Shown here: positions 25,001 to 33,443 of the stretch, piece by piece
Layout: each line of letters begins with the position of its first letter
How positions within the stretch are numbered: position 1 is the stretch's first letter
Assembly: GCF_016907275.1 (NCBI RefSeq)
Contig: NZ_JAFBBP010000001.1
Coordinates: forward strand, 6,872,001-6,936,000
Reading direction: 5' to 3'
DNA length: 64,000 nt
Source of the DNA: Micromonospora luteifusca
Lineage (GTDB): Bacteria > Actinomycetota > Actinomycetes > Mycobacteriales > Micromonosporaceae
Position numbers and translations under genes: made by a program
The notes under the pieces: generated by a model
Told to the model about the DNA's origin: nothing
Seen by the model: the letters and a program-made list of their open reading frames with translations, nothing else
Databases searched by the model: none

Positions 25001-26188
25001 ATGCACAATCCGGGTGACCACCCGCTCACCATGGGTCAGCTCTCGATGTGGCGCGCCCTCTCGGTACGCCCCCCGGAGCAGCTGTGGGAGTCCAACCTGG
25101 ACCTCACCTGGTCGACTCCGGCCGGGACCACCGAGGAACAGGTTCGGCAGGCGCTCACCGCCCTGGCCGTGCGGCACGAGTCACTGCGCACCGTGTACCG
25201 CGCGGCCGATGATCCCGGCGGCGTGCGGCAGGTGGTCCTGCGCGACCCGATCGTGCGGTTCACCGAGGCGTCCGTACGCGACCCGTTCGACCTGACCGCT
25301 CAACCGGCATGGCGAGCCTGGGTGCGTACCCCCGACGACGGCGGAACACCGCAGGTCCGTGTCCTGATCCACCACATTGCGGCCGATGGCGCCGCGGTGC
25401 GGATCCTGGAGTCCGACTTTCACGCACTGCTGCGCGGTGACCGTCCCGCCGATGCCCCCACTCCGCGCGAGATGGCCGAACGCCAACGCTCCGACGCCTT
25501 CCGGGCCAAGCTGGTCGCAGCCGGCGAATACCGTCGACGGATCGTCGCTGCCGCACCAACGGTGCCGGTGTCCCGGGGTCCGATGGTGCGGGCTTGCGCA
25601 CACACCGGCATTCCGCACGGCGCGGTTCGTGACGCGGCACGGCAGCTGGGGGTCACCCTGCCCACCCTGCTGCTCACGGTGTACGCGCAGACGCTGGCCA
25701 CGACCACGGACCGGCCAGATCACCTGCTCTGGCAGTTGTCCGCGAACCGGATGGACCCCACGGTGCGGCGTCTGGTGTCCTCCATGACCCAGCTGGTGCC
25801 CATGCTGGTCGAGTGCGACCCCGACGGACCGCTGCGCCCGCTGGCCCGTGACATCAACGTCGCGGCGGTGCGAGCCCTGCAGCACGGCGTGTACGACCCG
25901 TTCGACGTCGAGCTCACGGACTTCGACCACGGCACCTTCTTCACCTTCATCCCGGCGCCGGCCGACGCCGCTTCCGACCCCGCGCCGTCGACGCCGGAGC
26001 CCGGGCGGATCGAGTTCCTCGCTCCCCGCGCGTACAGCGGAGCAAGCTTCTACGTGCTGGCGGAGGTGCACCCGTACGTGCAGCTCACCATGCGGGTGAT
26101 GCGCAGCGGGTACGGGCGCCCCGAGGTGGAACGCTTCCTGAGCACCATGACCGACCTGCTGCTGCGCGCGGTCAAGGACGCGGCATGA
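25001..26188 (+). CDS. Free-standing NRPS condensation-domain protein (C1)
   Basis: A 395-residue protein consisting of one condensation domain. The N-terminal LTMGQLSMWRA is C1-like, LAVRHESLRTVY is motif C2, and the catalytic HHxxxDG is intact at H124-H125-I-A-A-D129-G130. It would form an amide or ester between carrier-bound and free or carrier-bound partners. ATG 25001 has GGAGAAG just upstream; an in-frame GTG at 24950 would run through the hairpin. It overlaps the next gene by 4 nt, first in a seven-gene compact operon. Confidence 0.85.
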   Translation: MHNPGDHPLTMGQLSMWRALSVRPPEQLWESNLDLTWSTPAGTTEEQVRQALTALAVRHESLRTVYRAADDPGGVRQVVLRDPIVRFTEASVRDPFDLTAQPAWRAWVRTPDDGGTPQVRVLIHHIAADGAAVRILESDFHALLRGDRPADAPTPREMAERQRSDAFRAKLVAAGEYRRRIVAAAPTVPVSRGPMVRACAHTGIPHGAVRDAARQLGVTLPTLLLTVYAQTLATTTDRPDHLLWQLSANRMDPTVRRLVSSMTQLVPMLVECDPDGPLRPLARDINVAAVRALQHGVYDPFDVELTDFDHGTFFTFIPAPADAASDPAPSTPEPGRIEFLAPRAYSGASFYVLAEVHPYVQLTMRVMRSGYGRPEVERFLSTMTDLLLRAVKDAA

Positions 26189-27516
26189 CCAGCAGTCTGT
26201 GGCGACACCGTGACTTCATGGTGTTGTGGTCGGGCAAGACCCTCAGCGAGGTCGGCGACGCGGTGTCGATGCTGGCCATTCCGCTGCTGGCCGTCACCGT
26301 GCTGGACGCCTCCGCCGTGGAGGTCGGTGTCCTCAGCGCCACCCGGATGGTGGCCTACCTGTTTCTCTCCCTGCCCGCCGGGGTGTGGGTGGACCGGATG
26401 CGCAAACGCCGGGTGATGGTGGTGTGTCACTTCGTGCGGGCCGGGCTGGTGGCCACCGTCGCCGTCAGCGCGTGGGCCGGCTGGGTCACGATGACGCAAC
26501 TGTGGATCGTGGCGCTGCTGTCCAGCGTCTGCACCGTGCTGTACGAGACCGCGCACCAGAGTTTCCTGCCGTCGATCGTCAGCAGAGACCAGTTGATCGA
26601 CGCCAACGGCAAGCTGACGACCACGTACTCGGTCTCGCGGATCGCCGGGTACGGCGTGGGCGGCGCGCTGGTGTCGGCGCTGGGCGCGGCGCGTACCGTG
26701 GGCGTCGACGCGCTCGCCTACGTGCTGAACGCCGTGTCCCTCCTGCTGATCCGTGATGCCGAGCAGCGGCCGGCCGTGGCGCGGCGTCGGGACTTCCGCC
26801 GCGAGCTGGGCGACGGCCTGTCCTTCGTGTTCCGCCACCCGGTCATGCCCCGACTGGTGGCGGCCGCGGCCTCGTTCAACCTGTTCAGTCAGATGCTCTT
26901 CGCGTTGGCGGTCCTGTACCTCGTACGCGACCTGCGCCTGAGCGAAGGCATGGTCGGTGTGGTGATGGGGCTGACCACGCTGGGCGGGATCGTCGGTGGC
27001 CTGGCGTCCGCACGGCTGGCGCGCATGGTGGGCACGGCCCGGATCATCTGGATCGCCCCGCTGGCGATCGGCTGGACGGTGCTCCTCGTACCGGCCGCCC
27101 AGTCCAGCTGGGGTCCTGCCGCCTACACGGTCGGCATGGCGGGAATGGGAGTGGTGTTCGCCATCTTCAACTCGGCGTCAGTCAGCTACCGACAGATGGT
27201 CTGCCCTCCGGAGCTGCTGGGCAGGATGACGGCGTCCGTCCGATTCGTGCTCTTCGGGGTGATGCCGGTGGGCGCCCTGGCGGGCGGGCTGCTCGGCAGT
27301 TGGCTGGGGGTGCGACCGACGCTGTGGATCGCGGCCGTCGGCGTGTGGGCGTCCGGCCTGTTGCTCTACTTCTCGCCGCTGCGGCGGTGGCGTGACCTGC
27401 CGGACGAGGCCGACGCGCCAGCCGACGGGCAGCCGACGACGAGCTTCCCGGCGCCGCACGGGCGGTCGCCGGTCGACCCGGCCGGCAAGGCCATCGGAGG
27501 TGTACGAGGTGCATGA
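26185..27516 (+). CDS. MFS exporter of the NRPS-like operon
   Basis: A 443-residue MFS protein with about 12 helices; the N-terminus RHRDFMVLWSGKTLSEVGDAVSMLAIPLLAV and the loop GVWVDRMRKRRVMVV (motif A) place it with DHA3-type exporters. ATG start overlaps the C1 stop by 4 nt, and its 3' end overlaps the next condensation gene by 8 nt. Its location makes it the probable exporter and self-protection determinant for the product. Confidence 0.86.
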   Translation: MTSSLWRHRDFMVLWSGKTLSEVGDAVSMLAIPLLAVTVLDASAVEVGVLSATRMVAYLFLSLPAGVWVDRMRKRRVMVVCHFVRAGLVATVAVSAWAGWVTMTQLWIVALLSSVCTVLYETAHQSFLPSIVSRDQLIDANGKLTTTYSVSRIAGYGVGGALVSALGAARTVGVDALAYVLNAVSLLLIRDAEQRPAVARRRDFRRELGDGLSFVFRHPVMPRLVAAAASFNLFSQMLFALAVLYLVRDLRLSEGMVGVVMGLTTLGGIVGGLASARLARMVGTARIIWIAPLAIGWTVLLVPAAQSSWGPAAYTVGMAGMGVVFAIFNSASVSYRQMVCPPELLGRMTASVRFVLFGVMPVGALAGGLLGSWLGVRPTLWIAAVGVWASGLLLYFSPLRRWRDLPDEADAPADGQPTTSFPAPHGRSPVDPAGKAIGGVRGA

Positions 27517-28606
27517 GCAGCCGTTCGGCCAGCGCATTCTCTCCTGGACGGGTGGGCCGGCGAACCCCGACCGGTTCGTCGCACTGGGCGGGCTCCGGCT
27601 GCCCGCGGAACCCGACCCGGCCGCCCTGCGGCACACCCTGGACACGATCCTGGCCCGGCACCCCGTGCTGGGTGCGGGGCCGGTCCCGCTGCGCACGGTC
27701 GACGACGTGTGGGCGGCGGCCGCCGCGGGCCGCTACCCGCCAGATGCGAAATGCCTGCTCTGGGCGTACCTGGCCGGTCGCGAGCTGCTGCTCGTGGCGC
27801 ACCACAACGTGTCCGACCCCTGGTCGATGCGACTGCTGCTGCGCGAGGTGCTGAAGCCGGGGACCGGGCCAGCCCCCTCCTACCACGGCAGCACGTCGAC
27901 CCCGGCGCCCAAGCGGGTCAACCGGTCCGTGCCGTTCTGGCGCGAGATGCTCGCCGACGTACCGGCCCTGGCCGCCGCCCCGGGCTCCGGCGACGACGAG
28001 GGCACGGCCGAGATCAGAACGCCGAGCGGCATCACCCAACAGCAGGCGGCCGAGGTCGCCCGGGCCGTGCGCAGCACACCGTTTGTCGTCCTGCTCACCG
28101 CGTTCGCGCAGGCCCTCACCCCGCTCAGCCCGGGCGAGGCCGTCATCCCCGTGCTGACGCACGGCCGGCAGCGCTCCGACTGGGACACCGTGGGGCTGTA
28201 CATGAACGCGCTGCCGGTGCGGCTCCGCACGCTGACGGTGGGCGCGGTGCACCGCGCGTTCGCCGAGGCGTACGCGCACGAGATCCCATTTCCGGTGCTG
28301 CTGGACACGGTGCCGCAGGCCGACGCGCTGTTCGCCGACGGTGGGCCGGGCCTGGCCCAGTTCGAGGTGATCCAGGTGCCCGAGGGCGCCGGGATCGAGC
28401 CGCTGACGATCCCGCCGGGGCTCGGGCTGGGCGGGCCGTTGCTGCCCGTCAACGGAATGACGTTCTGGCTCGAGCCGGGCGCGGGCGGCGCCTACACCGT
28501 CTGCGTGCGCTACCGCCGCTCGTACTCCGAGGCCGACATGCAAGCCCTGGTCCGCCGATTCATCGACAGTTGGGAGGAGATCCGTGCAGACGCGCAGCGA
28601 GCTTGA
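27509..28606 (+). CDS. Second free-standing condensation-like protein (C2) with altered active site
   Basis: About 365 residues, shorter than a full C domain (about 430). The catalytic segment reads LLVAHHNVSDPWSM, so HHxxxDG has become HHxxxDP (H98, H99, D103, P104): the second His is kept and the Gly is replaced by Pro. The N-terminal RHExLRT motif is weak (LARHPVLGAG). GTG 27509 is chosen because GGAGG at 27496-27500 is 8 nt away. It may be catalytic with an unusual acceptor, or a structural or docking partner. Confidence 0.72.
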   Translation: MHEQPFGQRILSWTGGPANPDRFVALGGLRLPAEPDPAALRHTLDTILARHPVLGAGPVPLRTVDDVWAAAAAGRYPPDAKCLLWAYLAGRELLLVAHHNVSDPWSMRLLLREVLKPGTGPAPSYHGSTSTPAPKRVNRSVPFWREMLADVPALAAAPGSGDDEGTAEIRTPSGITQQQAAEVARAVRSTPFVVLLTAFAQALTPLSPGEAVIPVLTHGRQRSDWDTVGLYMNALPVRLRTLTVGAVHRAFAEAYAHEIPFPVLLDTVPQADALFADGGPGLAQFEVIQVPEGAGIEPLTIPPGLGLGGPLLPVNGMTFWLEPGAGGAYTVCVRYRRSYSEADMQALVRRFIDSWEEIRADAQRA

Positions 28607-28814
28607 GACGATGTTGACCCGGCTCTGGAGCGAAAAGTTGAACGTCACACCGGTGGGTGTCGACGACGACTTCTTCGCCCTCGGCGGCGATTCGCTGCTC
28701 GCCGCCGACCTGCTGATGGATCTCTACGATCAGCTCGGCGTCGAGGTTGACGCTGCGGTTCTGTTCCTCAAGCCGACCATCGCCGAGCTGGTCGACGAGG
28801 TGCTGGCCGCATGA
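28584..28814 (+). CDS. Free-standing peptidyl carrier protein
   Basis: A 76-residue four-helix carrier protein. The phosphopantetheine site is S37 in DDDFFALGGDSLLAADLLMDL. GTG start lies inside the end of the C2 gene (23-nt overlap) and the stop overlaps the P450 ATG. As the only carrier in the operon it should be the loading point for the amino acid activated by the adenylation protein and the platform for the P450. Confidence 0.92.
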   Translation: MQTRSELETMLTRLWSEKLNVTPVGVDDDFFALGGDSLLAADLLMDLYDQLGVEVDAAVLFLKPTIAELVDEVLAA

Positions 28815-30019
28815 GGACCCCGCCGTGTGGGCACGCCCGCCCCCCGGGCAGGGTCGACCTCGCCGACCCCGACCTGCATGGCAGCGGCGACCCACACGCC
28901 GCGTGGCGAAGGCTGCGCCGGTGGGATCCCGTCAGCTGGCAACCGGTGCAGGACAGGTCGGGCTTCTGGGCGGTCACCCGCCACACCGACGTCAGAACCG
29001 TCCTGGCCGACCATGGCAGGTTCACCTCCACCGGTGGGGTGGTGCTCACCATGCTCGGCCGGCCCGAACCGGCGCAGAACCAGCAGTTCGCGGCGACCGA
29101 CCCGCCACGGCACGGCCTCATCCGGGGGCCGCTGCAGCAGCACATGACCGCACGTGCGGTGGCACGACACGAGCCGGCCATCCGTTCCTTCGTACGGGAG
29201 ATGCTCCGGCCCGCCGACGGGCTCCTGGACTTCGCCTCGCTCACCTCCGCCCTGCCGATGGCCTTCCTGGGACCACTGATGGGGATCCCGGCGGCGGACT
29301 GGCCCACCCTGGCGCGGTGGGTGTCCATGTCGGTGGCCGAACAGGACCCGGACGTCATGCTGCCGGGCGGGCCGTCCGCGACCCTCGACCGCGGACACCG
29401 GGAACTGTTCGCGTACCTGCTCGACCTGGTGATCTCACACCGGAAGCGTCCGCGCGGCGACCTGGTCGACCTGTTGGGGGCCATGCCGCTGCGCGCAGGG
29501 GCGATCGTGGCCAACTGCTACAGCCTGCTGCTCGGCGGCAGCGCGGCCTTCCCGCACGTGCCCCGCGCGGTCCTGGCCGAGCTGATTCGCACCGGGCGTT
29601 ACGAGGACTGGGCCCGGCGGCCCGAGCGGATCGGCCGGGCGGTGGAGGAGGCGCTACGGTTCACCTCACCGGCCGGGCACTTCATGCGACTGGCGACGAG
29701 CGACACCACCCTCGGCGGCGTACGCGTCGCGGCCGGCGACGCCGTCGTGGTGTGGCTCGGGTCGGCGAACCGTGACGAGTCCGTTTTCCGCGACCCCGAC
29801 ACCCTCGACCCGGACCGGCACCCGAACCGGCACCTGGCCTTCGGGGAGGGGCGGCACTACTGCCTTGGGGCGGCGGTCGCCAGGCTGACGTTGCGCGTCT
29901 TCTTCGAGGAACTCTTCGCCACCTTCACGTCCTTCGAACCGGCTGGCGAGGTCGAGCGGGTACGGTCGATCTGGTTGGGCGGGATCAAGCGGATGCCGGT
30001 CCGGGCCGGTCGGCGGTGA
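28811..30019 (+). CDS. Cytochrome P450
   Basis: A 402-residue bacterial P450. Haem-binding loop HLAFGEGRHYCLG with C351, and the ExxR helix EEALRF are normal. The I-helix, usually AGxET/DT, reads LLLGGSAAF (242-247): both the acidic residue and the Thr that deliver protons to oxygen are missing. That pattern occurs in P450s that work on carrier-bound substrates or use substrate-assisted oxygen activation. Next to a free carrier protein and a free adenylation domain, the likely job is oxidation, for instance beta-hydroxylation, of a carrier-bound amino acid. Confidence 0.88.
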   Translation: MRTPPCGHARPPGRVDLADPDLHGSGDPHAAWRRLRRWDPVSWQPVQDRSGFWAVTRHTDVRTVLADHGRFTSTGGVVLTMLGRPEPAQNQQFAATDPPRHGLIRGPLQQHMTARAVARHEPAIRSFVREMLRPADGLLDFASLTSALPMAFLGPLMGIPAADWPTLARWVSMSVAEQDPDVMLPGGPSATLDRGHRELFAYLLDLVISHRKRPRGDLVDLLGAMPLRAGAIVANCYSLLLGGSAAFPHVPRAVLAELIRTGRYEDWARRPERIGRAVEEALRFTSPAGHFMRLATSDTTLGGVRVAAGDAVVVWLGSANRDESVFRDPDTLDPDRHPNRHLAFGEGRHYCLGAAVARLTLRVFFEELFATFTSFEPAGEVERVRSIWLGGIKRMPVRAGRR

Positions 30020-31317
30020 TCCCCGAGGCGCTGGCCGCCCAGCTGCGCTCGCGCCGGGAGGCGCTGGCTGTGGTGGATCCCGAGCAGTCCCTGACGTACG
30101 CCGACCTGGACGGCTTGAGCGGCGCGGTCGCCGCCCACCTCGAGCAGCAGGGGGTGGCCGTCGGAGAACCGGTCATCGTGCACACCCGGCTGTCGCGCTG
30201 GGCCATCGTGGCGATGCTCGGCGTACTGAGAGTGGGCGCGCGCTACGTCCCCATCGACGCGGCCTTCCCCGCGACCCGCCGCGAGTTGATGGCCGCCGGC
30301 AGCGGCGCGCGCGTCACACTCACCGAGGAGCTGCTGGCGACGTTGCGTCCGGCCCGCTTCGACTGGCGGGACGGGCCGGACGCGTACACGCTGTTCACCA
30401 GCGGCTCGACCGGCGTGCCGAAGGCGGTCACGGTGTCTCGGGCGGCCCTGAGCTACTCGACCAGAGCCCGGCTGGAGTACTACGGTCGCCCACCCGAGCG
30501 GTTCATGCTGTGCTCGTCCATCTCCTTCGACAGCTCCGTGGCGGGCGTCTACTGGACGCTGTGCACGGGAGGCACCCTGGTCATCCCGAGCGACCGACCG
30601 TTCGACGTGCGGGCGATCGTCCGGGCCAGCGCCGCGCACCGGCCCACCCACACGCTGATGGTGCCGTCCCTGTACCGCCTGGTGCTGCGTTCGCCGGTGC
30701 CCAGCCTGACAACCGTGATCGTGGCCGGGGAGAGCTGCCCGCCCGGCCTGGTCGACCTGCACCACGAGCGGATGCCCGAGGCGACGCTCTACAACGAGTA
30801 CGGCCCCACCGAGTGCACCGTCTGGAGCACCGTGCACAAATGCGCGGTGGGCGAGGACCCGGTGCCCATCGGCCGCCCGATCCCCGGCACGGCGGTCTCG
30901 ATCGACGACGGCGAGCTGTGCATCTCCTCGCCCGGCGTGGTGTCCGGTGCGCCGATGTACCGCACCGGCGACCGGGTCAGCATGGGCGCCGACGGTCTGC
31001 TGCGGTACCACGGACGCGTCGACGAGCAGCTTAAAATTGGCGGGATGCGTATCGAGCCGGCCGAGATCGAGCACGCGCTGATGGCCCACCCGGCGGTGCT
31101 CCTTGCCGGCGTGGCCGTCCCCTACCGGGGTGTCGCGTACGTCGTCTGTGGCGAGCCGGTGGAGCAGAAGGCTCTGCGCGCACACCTGCTCGACCGGCTG
31201 CCCGCCGTGGCCGTGCCCACCGTGTTCGAGCGGGTGGAGTCCCTGTCCACTCTGCCCAACGGCAAACTCGACCGGCGTGCCCTGAGCCGGTCCGACCACA
31301 CTCGACATGACGGTTGA
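30016..31317 (+). CDS. Free-standing adenylation domain, histidine-like pocket
   Basis: A 433-residue stand-alone NRPS adenylation protein: A3 LFTSGSTGVPKAV, A5 YNEYGPTEC, A7 YRTGD, A8 GRVDEQLKIGGMRIEPAEIE and A10 LPNGKLDR with K417. Aligning to the phenylalanine domain GrsA by eye gives the ten pocket residues D172, S173, A176, M215, I235, A237, E261, V269, W270, K417 (DSAMIAEVWK). D-S...A-E-V...K resembles histidine codes such as the bacitracin DSELTAEVCK. Asp at the first position indicates an alpha-amino acid. It should load the adjacent carrier protein. No MbtH-like gene is in the window. Confidence 0.85.
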   Translation: MIPEALAAQLRSRREALAVVDPEQSLTYADLDGLSGAVAAHLEQQGVAVGEPVIVHTRLSRWAIVAMLGVLRVGARYVPIDAAFPATRRELMAAGSGARVTLTEELLATLRPARFDWRDGPDAYTLFTSGSTGVPKAVTVSRAALSYSTRARLEYYGRPPERFMLCSSISFDSSVAGVYWTLCTGGTLVIPSDRPFDVRAIVRASAAHRPTHTLMVPSLYRLVLRSPVPSLTTVIVAGESCPPGLVDLHHERMPEATLYNEYGPTECTVWSTVHKCAVGEDPVPIGRPIPGTAVSIDDGELCISSPGVVSGAPMYRTGDRVSMGADGLLRYHGRVDEQLKIGGMRIEPAEIEHALMAHPAVLLAGVAVPYRGVAYVVCGEPVEQKALRAHLLDRLPAVAVPTVFERVESLSTLPNGKLDRRALSRSDHTRHDG

Positions 31318-32782
31318 GCCGCGCGCGTGCACGGCGCGTTTCCCCGTGACCGCCGCCTACGCGGGCACCGCCCGGATCGACGAGCTGCGTGCCACCGAGT
31401 ACCGGCACCTCGACCGCGATGGCCGCGTCTACCTCGACTACACCGGTGCCGGGGTGGCCGCACAGGCACAGGTCATCGCCCATCACGACCGGTTGCTCGC
31501 GGGCCTGTACAGCAACCCGCACTCGGAGAACCCCACCTCGGAGGCGAGCGGCGGGCTGGTCGAGTCGGCCCGGCGGGCGGTGCTCGACTTCTTCCGCGCC
31601 GACCCAGGCGAGTACGCGGTCATCTTCACGCCCAACGCCAGTGGCGCATGCCGGCTGGTGGGCGAGGCGTACGGCTTCGGGCGGGGCCGCCCGCTCGTGC
31701 TGACGTGGGACAACCACAACTCCGTCAACGGCATCCGGGAGTACGCCCGCGCGGCCCGCTCGCCGGTCCGCTACGTGCCGCCAGCCGGGCCCGACCTGCG
31801 GGTGGCCGAAGCCGATGTGCTCGCCGCGCTGGCCGGGGGTAGAGGCGGGCTTGTCGGCCGTCCCTGGTCGCGCGGGTCGGGCCCCGCGGGGCTCTTCGCG
31901 TACCCGGCGCAGAGCAACTTCACCGGCGTGCAGCATCCGCTCGGATGGGTGGACCTGGCCCAGCAGCACGGGTACGACGTGCTGCTCGACGCCGCGGCCT
32001 TCGCCCCGACGAACCGGCTGGACCTGAGCGTCGTACGGCCGGATTTCGTCTGCCTGAGCTGGTACAAGCTCTTTGGCTACCCCACCGGTGTCGGGGCGCT
32101 GCTCGCCCGACGTGACGCGCTGACCCGGCTGCGCCGCCCCTGGTTCGCGGGTGGCACCATCCGGGCGGTCAGTGTGCAGGGTGACTGGCATCAGCCGATG
32201 GGGGACGAGACGGGGTTCGAGGACGGCACGCTCAACTTCCTCAGCATCCCCGACGTGGAGTTCGGGCTGCGCTGGCTCGACTCGATCGGCGTGGACCTCG
32301 TGCACACCCGGGTCGGCCTGCTCACCGGCTGGCTGCTGCAGCGGCTGACCGCGTTGCGGCACCGCAACGGCCAGCCGCTGGTCCGGGTCTATGGGCCGTC
32401 GACGGGCGACGCCCGGGGTGGCACCCTGGCCTTCAACTTCCGCTACCCCGACGGCACGCTCGTCGACGAGCGGCTCGTCGCGTTCGAATCCTCGGCTGCC
32501 GGGTTCGCCCTGCGGACGGGTTGCTTCTGCAATCCGGGCTCGGCCGAGGCCGCCTTCGGGATCAACCGCGGGCTGCTGCGCCGTACGAACCTCGCGCACG
32601 TCGAGACGATCGACCAGCATCTCGCCGCGCTGGGGCTGCCCACCGGCGGCGCGGTACGCGTCTCCTTCGGTCTGGCCTCCACCGCGGCGGACGCGGAACG
32701 CTTCCTGGCCTTCAGCGAGTCGACCTACCTGGACCGTGCCGGTCCCGCCGACGTCCGGCTGGCACCACGGATCCGTTGCTGA
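31307..32782 (+). CDS. MoCo-sulfurase-like PLP enzyme (class V aminotransferase fold)
   Basis: A 491-residue fold-type I PLP protein. DAAAFAPTNRLDLS gives the PLP-binding Asp (D228) and SWYKLFGYPTGVG the aldimine Lys (K254). The C-terminal LRTGCFCNPGSAE (C406, C408) matches the persulfide-forming cysteine region of molybdenum-cofactor sulfurases and cysteine desulfurases. A MOSC domain, which completes true MoCo sulfurases, is absent; an unrelated MOSC gene lies at 48535. Last gene of the NRPS-like operon, so it may supply sulfur to the product or perform C-S cleavage or elimination on it. Which one is open. Confidence 0.82.
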   Translation: MTVEPRACTARFPVTAAYAGTARIDELRATEYRHLDRDGRVYLDYTGAGVAAQAQVIAHHDRLLAGLYSNPHSENPTSEASGGLVESARRAVLDFFRADPGEYAVIFTPNASGACRLVGEAYGFGRGRPLVLTWDNHNSVNGIREYARAARSPVRYVPPAGPDLRVAEADVLAALAGGRGGLVGRPWSRGSGPAGLFAYPAQSNFTGVQHPLGWVDLAQQHGYDVLLDAAAFAPTNRLDLSVVRPDFVCLSWYKLFGYPTGVGALLARRDALTRLRRPWFAGGTIRAVSVQGDWHQPMGDETGFEDGTLNFLSIPDVEFGLRWLDSIGVDLVHTRVGLLTGWLLQRLTALRHRNGQPLVRVYGPSTGDARGGTLAFNFRYPDGTLVDERLVAFESSAAGFALRTGCFCNPGSAEAAFGINRGLLRRTNLAHVETIDQHLAALGLPTGGAVRVSFGLASTAADAERFLAFSESTYLDRAGPADVRLAPRIRC

Positions 32783-32822
32783 AATGCGCCCCGGCCGCTG
32801 CCGCCCACGACCGAGGTGCGAG

Positions 32823-33398
32823 TCAGTCGACTGCGGCCCGCCACACCCAGGATGTGCGCCTCGCCCGGCCGGGCAGCTCGACCCGGCCGGTCATCCAGAG
32901 CAGCACGTCGGGTGCGGGGCCGTCCGGGGCGTCCGGAAAGAGCCGGCGCAGCACCACCGTGCTCAACCGCTGCGGCGGCTGCCACGGCACGCCGAGGCCG
33001 ACGGTGATGTCGTACGTGTGCAGCAGGGTCTCCGCCACGCCCATCGCGGCGAAGCCCTCCGGGTCGCAGGGGCCGAAGTGCCAGGCCCGCGCGTCCGACC
33101 CGGTGCCATCGACTGCCACGGCGAGCAGCCCGGCGCAGGCGCGCACCACGGCGAGCACCTGCGTCGGGCTCGCGGTGGGGGAGACCCGCAGGTCGTACGG
33201 CAGGTAACCGTCCTGCGGGAGGCCGGTGACCTGGCCGGCGTACCCGAGCAGGTCGTGCGCGACGTGCGCCGCGGTGGTCCAGCAGCTCCAGGTCAGAGTG
33301 CCGGCCGGCACCGACCAGTCGCGCTCCTGGTGCAGGAGCAGGACCTGGGTCATCTCGTCGGCCGCCTGGAGCAGGTCGGCGCCGGTCACCGCTGACAT
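32823..33398 (-). CDS. Mycothiol-dependent maleylpyruvate isomerase-family (DinB-like) protein
   Basis: About 191 residues of the MDMPI_N/DinB-like helical bundle: WTTAAHVAHDLLGYAGQV carries the first metal-ligand His and AETLLHTYDITVGLG the C-terminal His pair of the family. Members use mycothiol or bind a metal in detoxification and isomerisation reactions. ATG 33398 has a GAGGG site nearby. It converges on the NRPS-like operon with 40 bp between stops, and may be unrelated to it. Confidence 0.75.
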   Translation of the reverse strand: MSAVTGADLLQAADEMTQVLLLHQERDWSVPAGTLTWSCWTTAAHVAHDLLGYAGQVTGLPQDGYLPYDLRVSPTASPTQVLAVVRACAGLLAVAVDGTGSDARAWHFGPCDPEGFAAMGVAETLLHTYDITVGLGVPWQPPQRLSTVVLRRLFPDAPDGPAPDVLLWMTGRVELPGRARRTSWVWRAAVD

Positions 33399-33443
33399 CC
33401 GTCGACCCTCGCAGTGCGGACCCGGGTGGCGCAATCGGAATCG

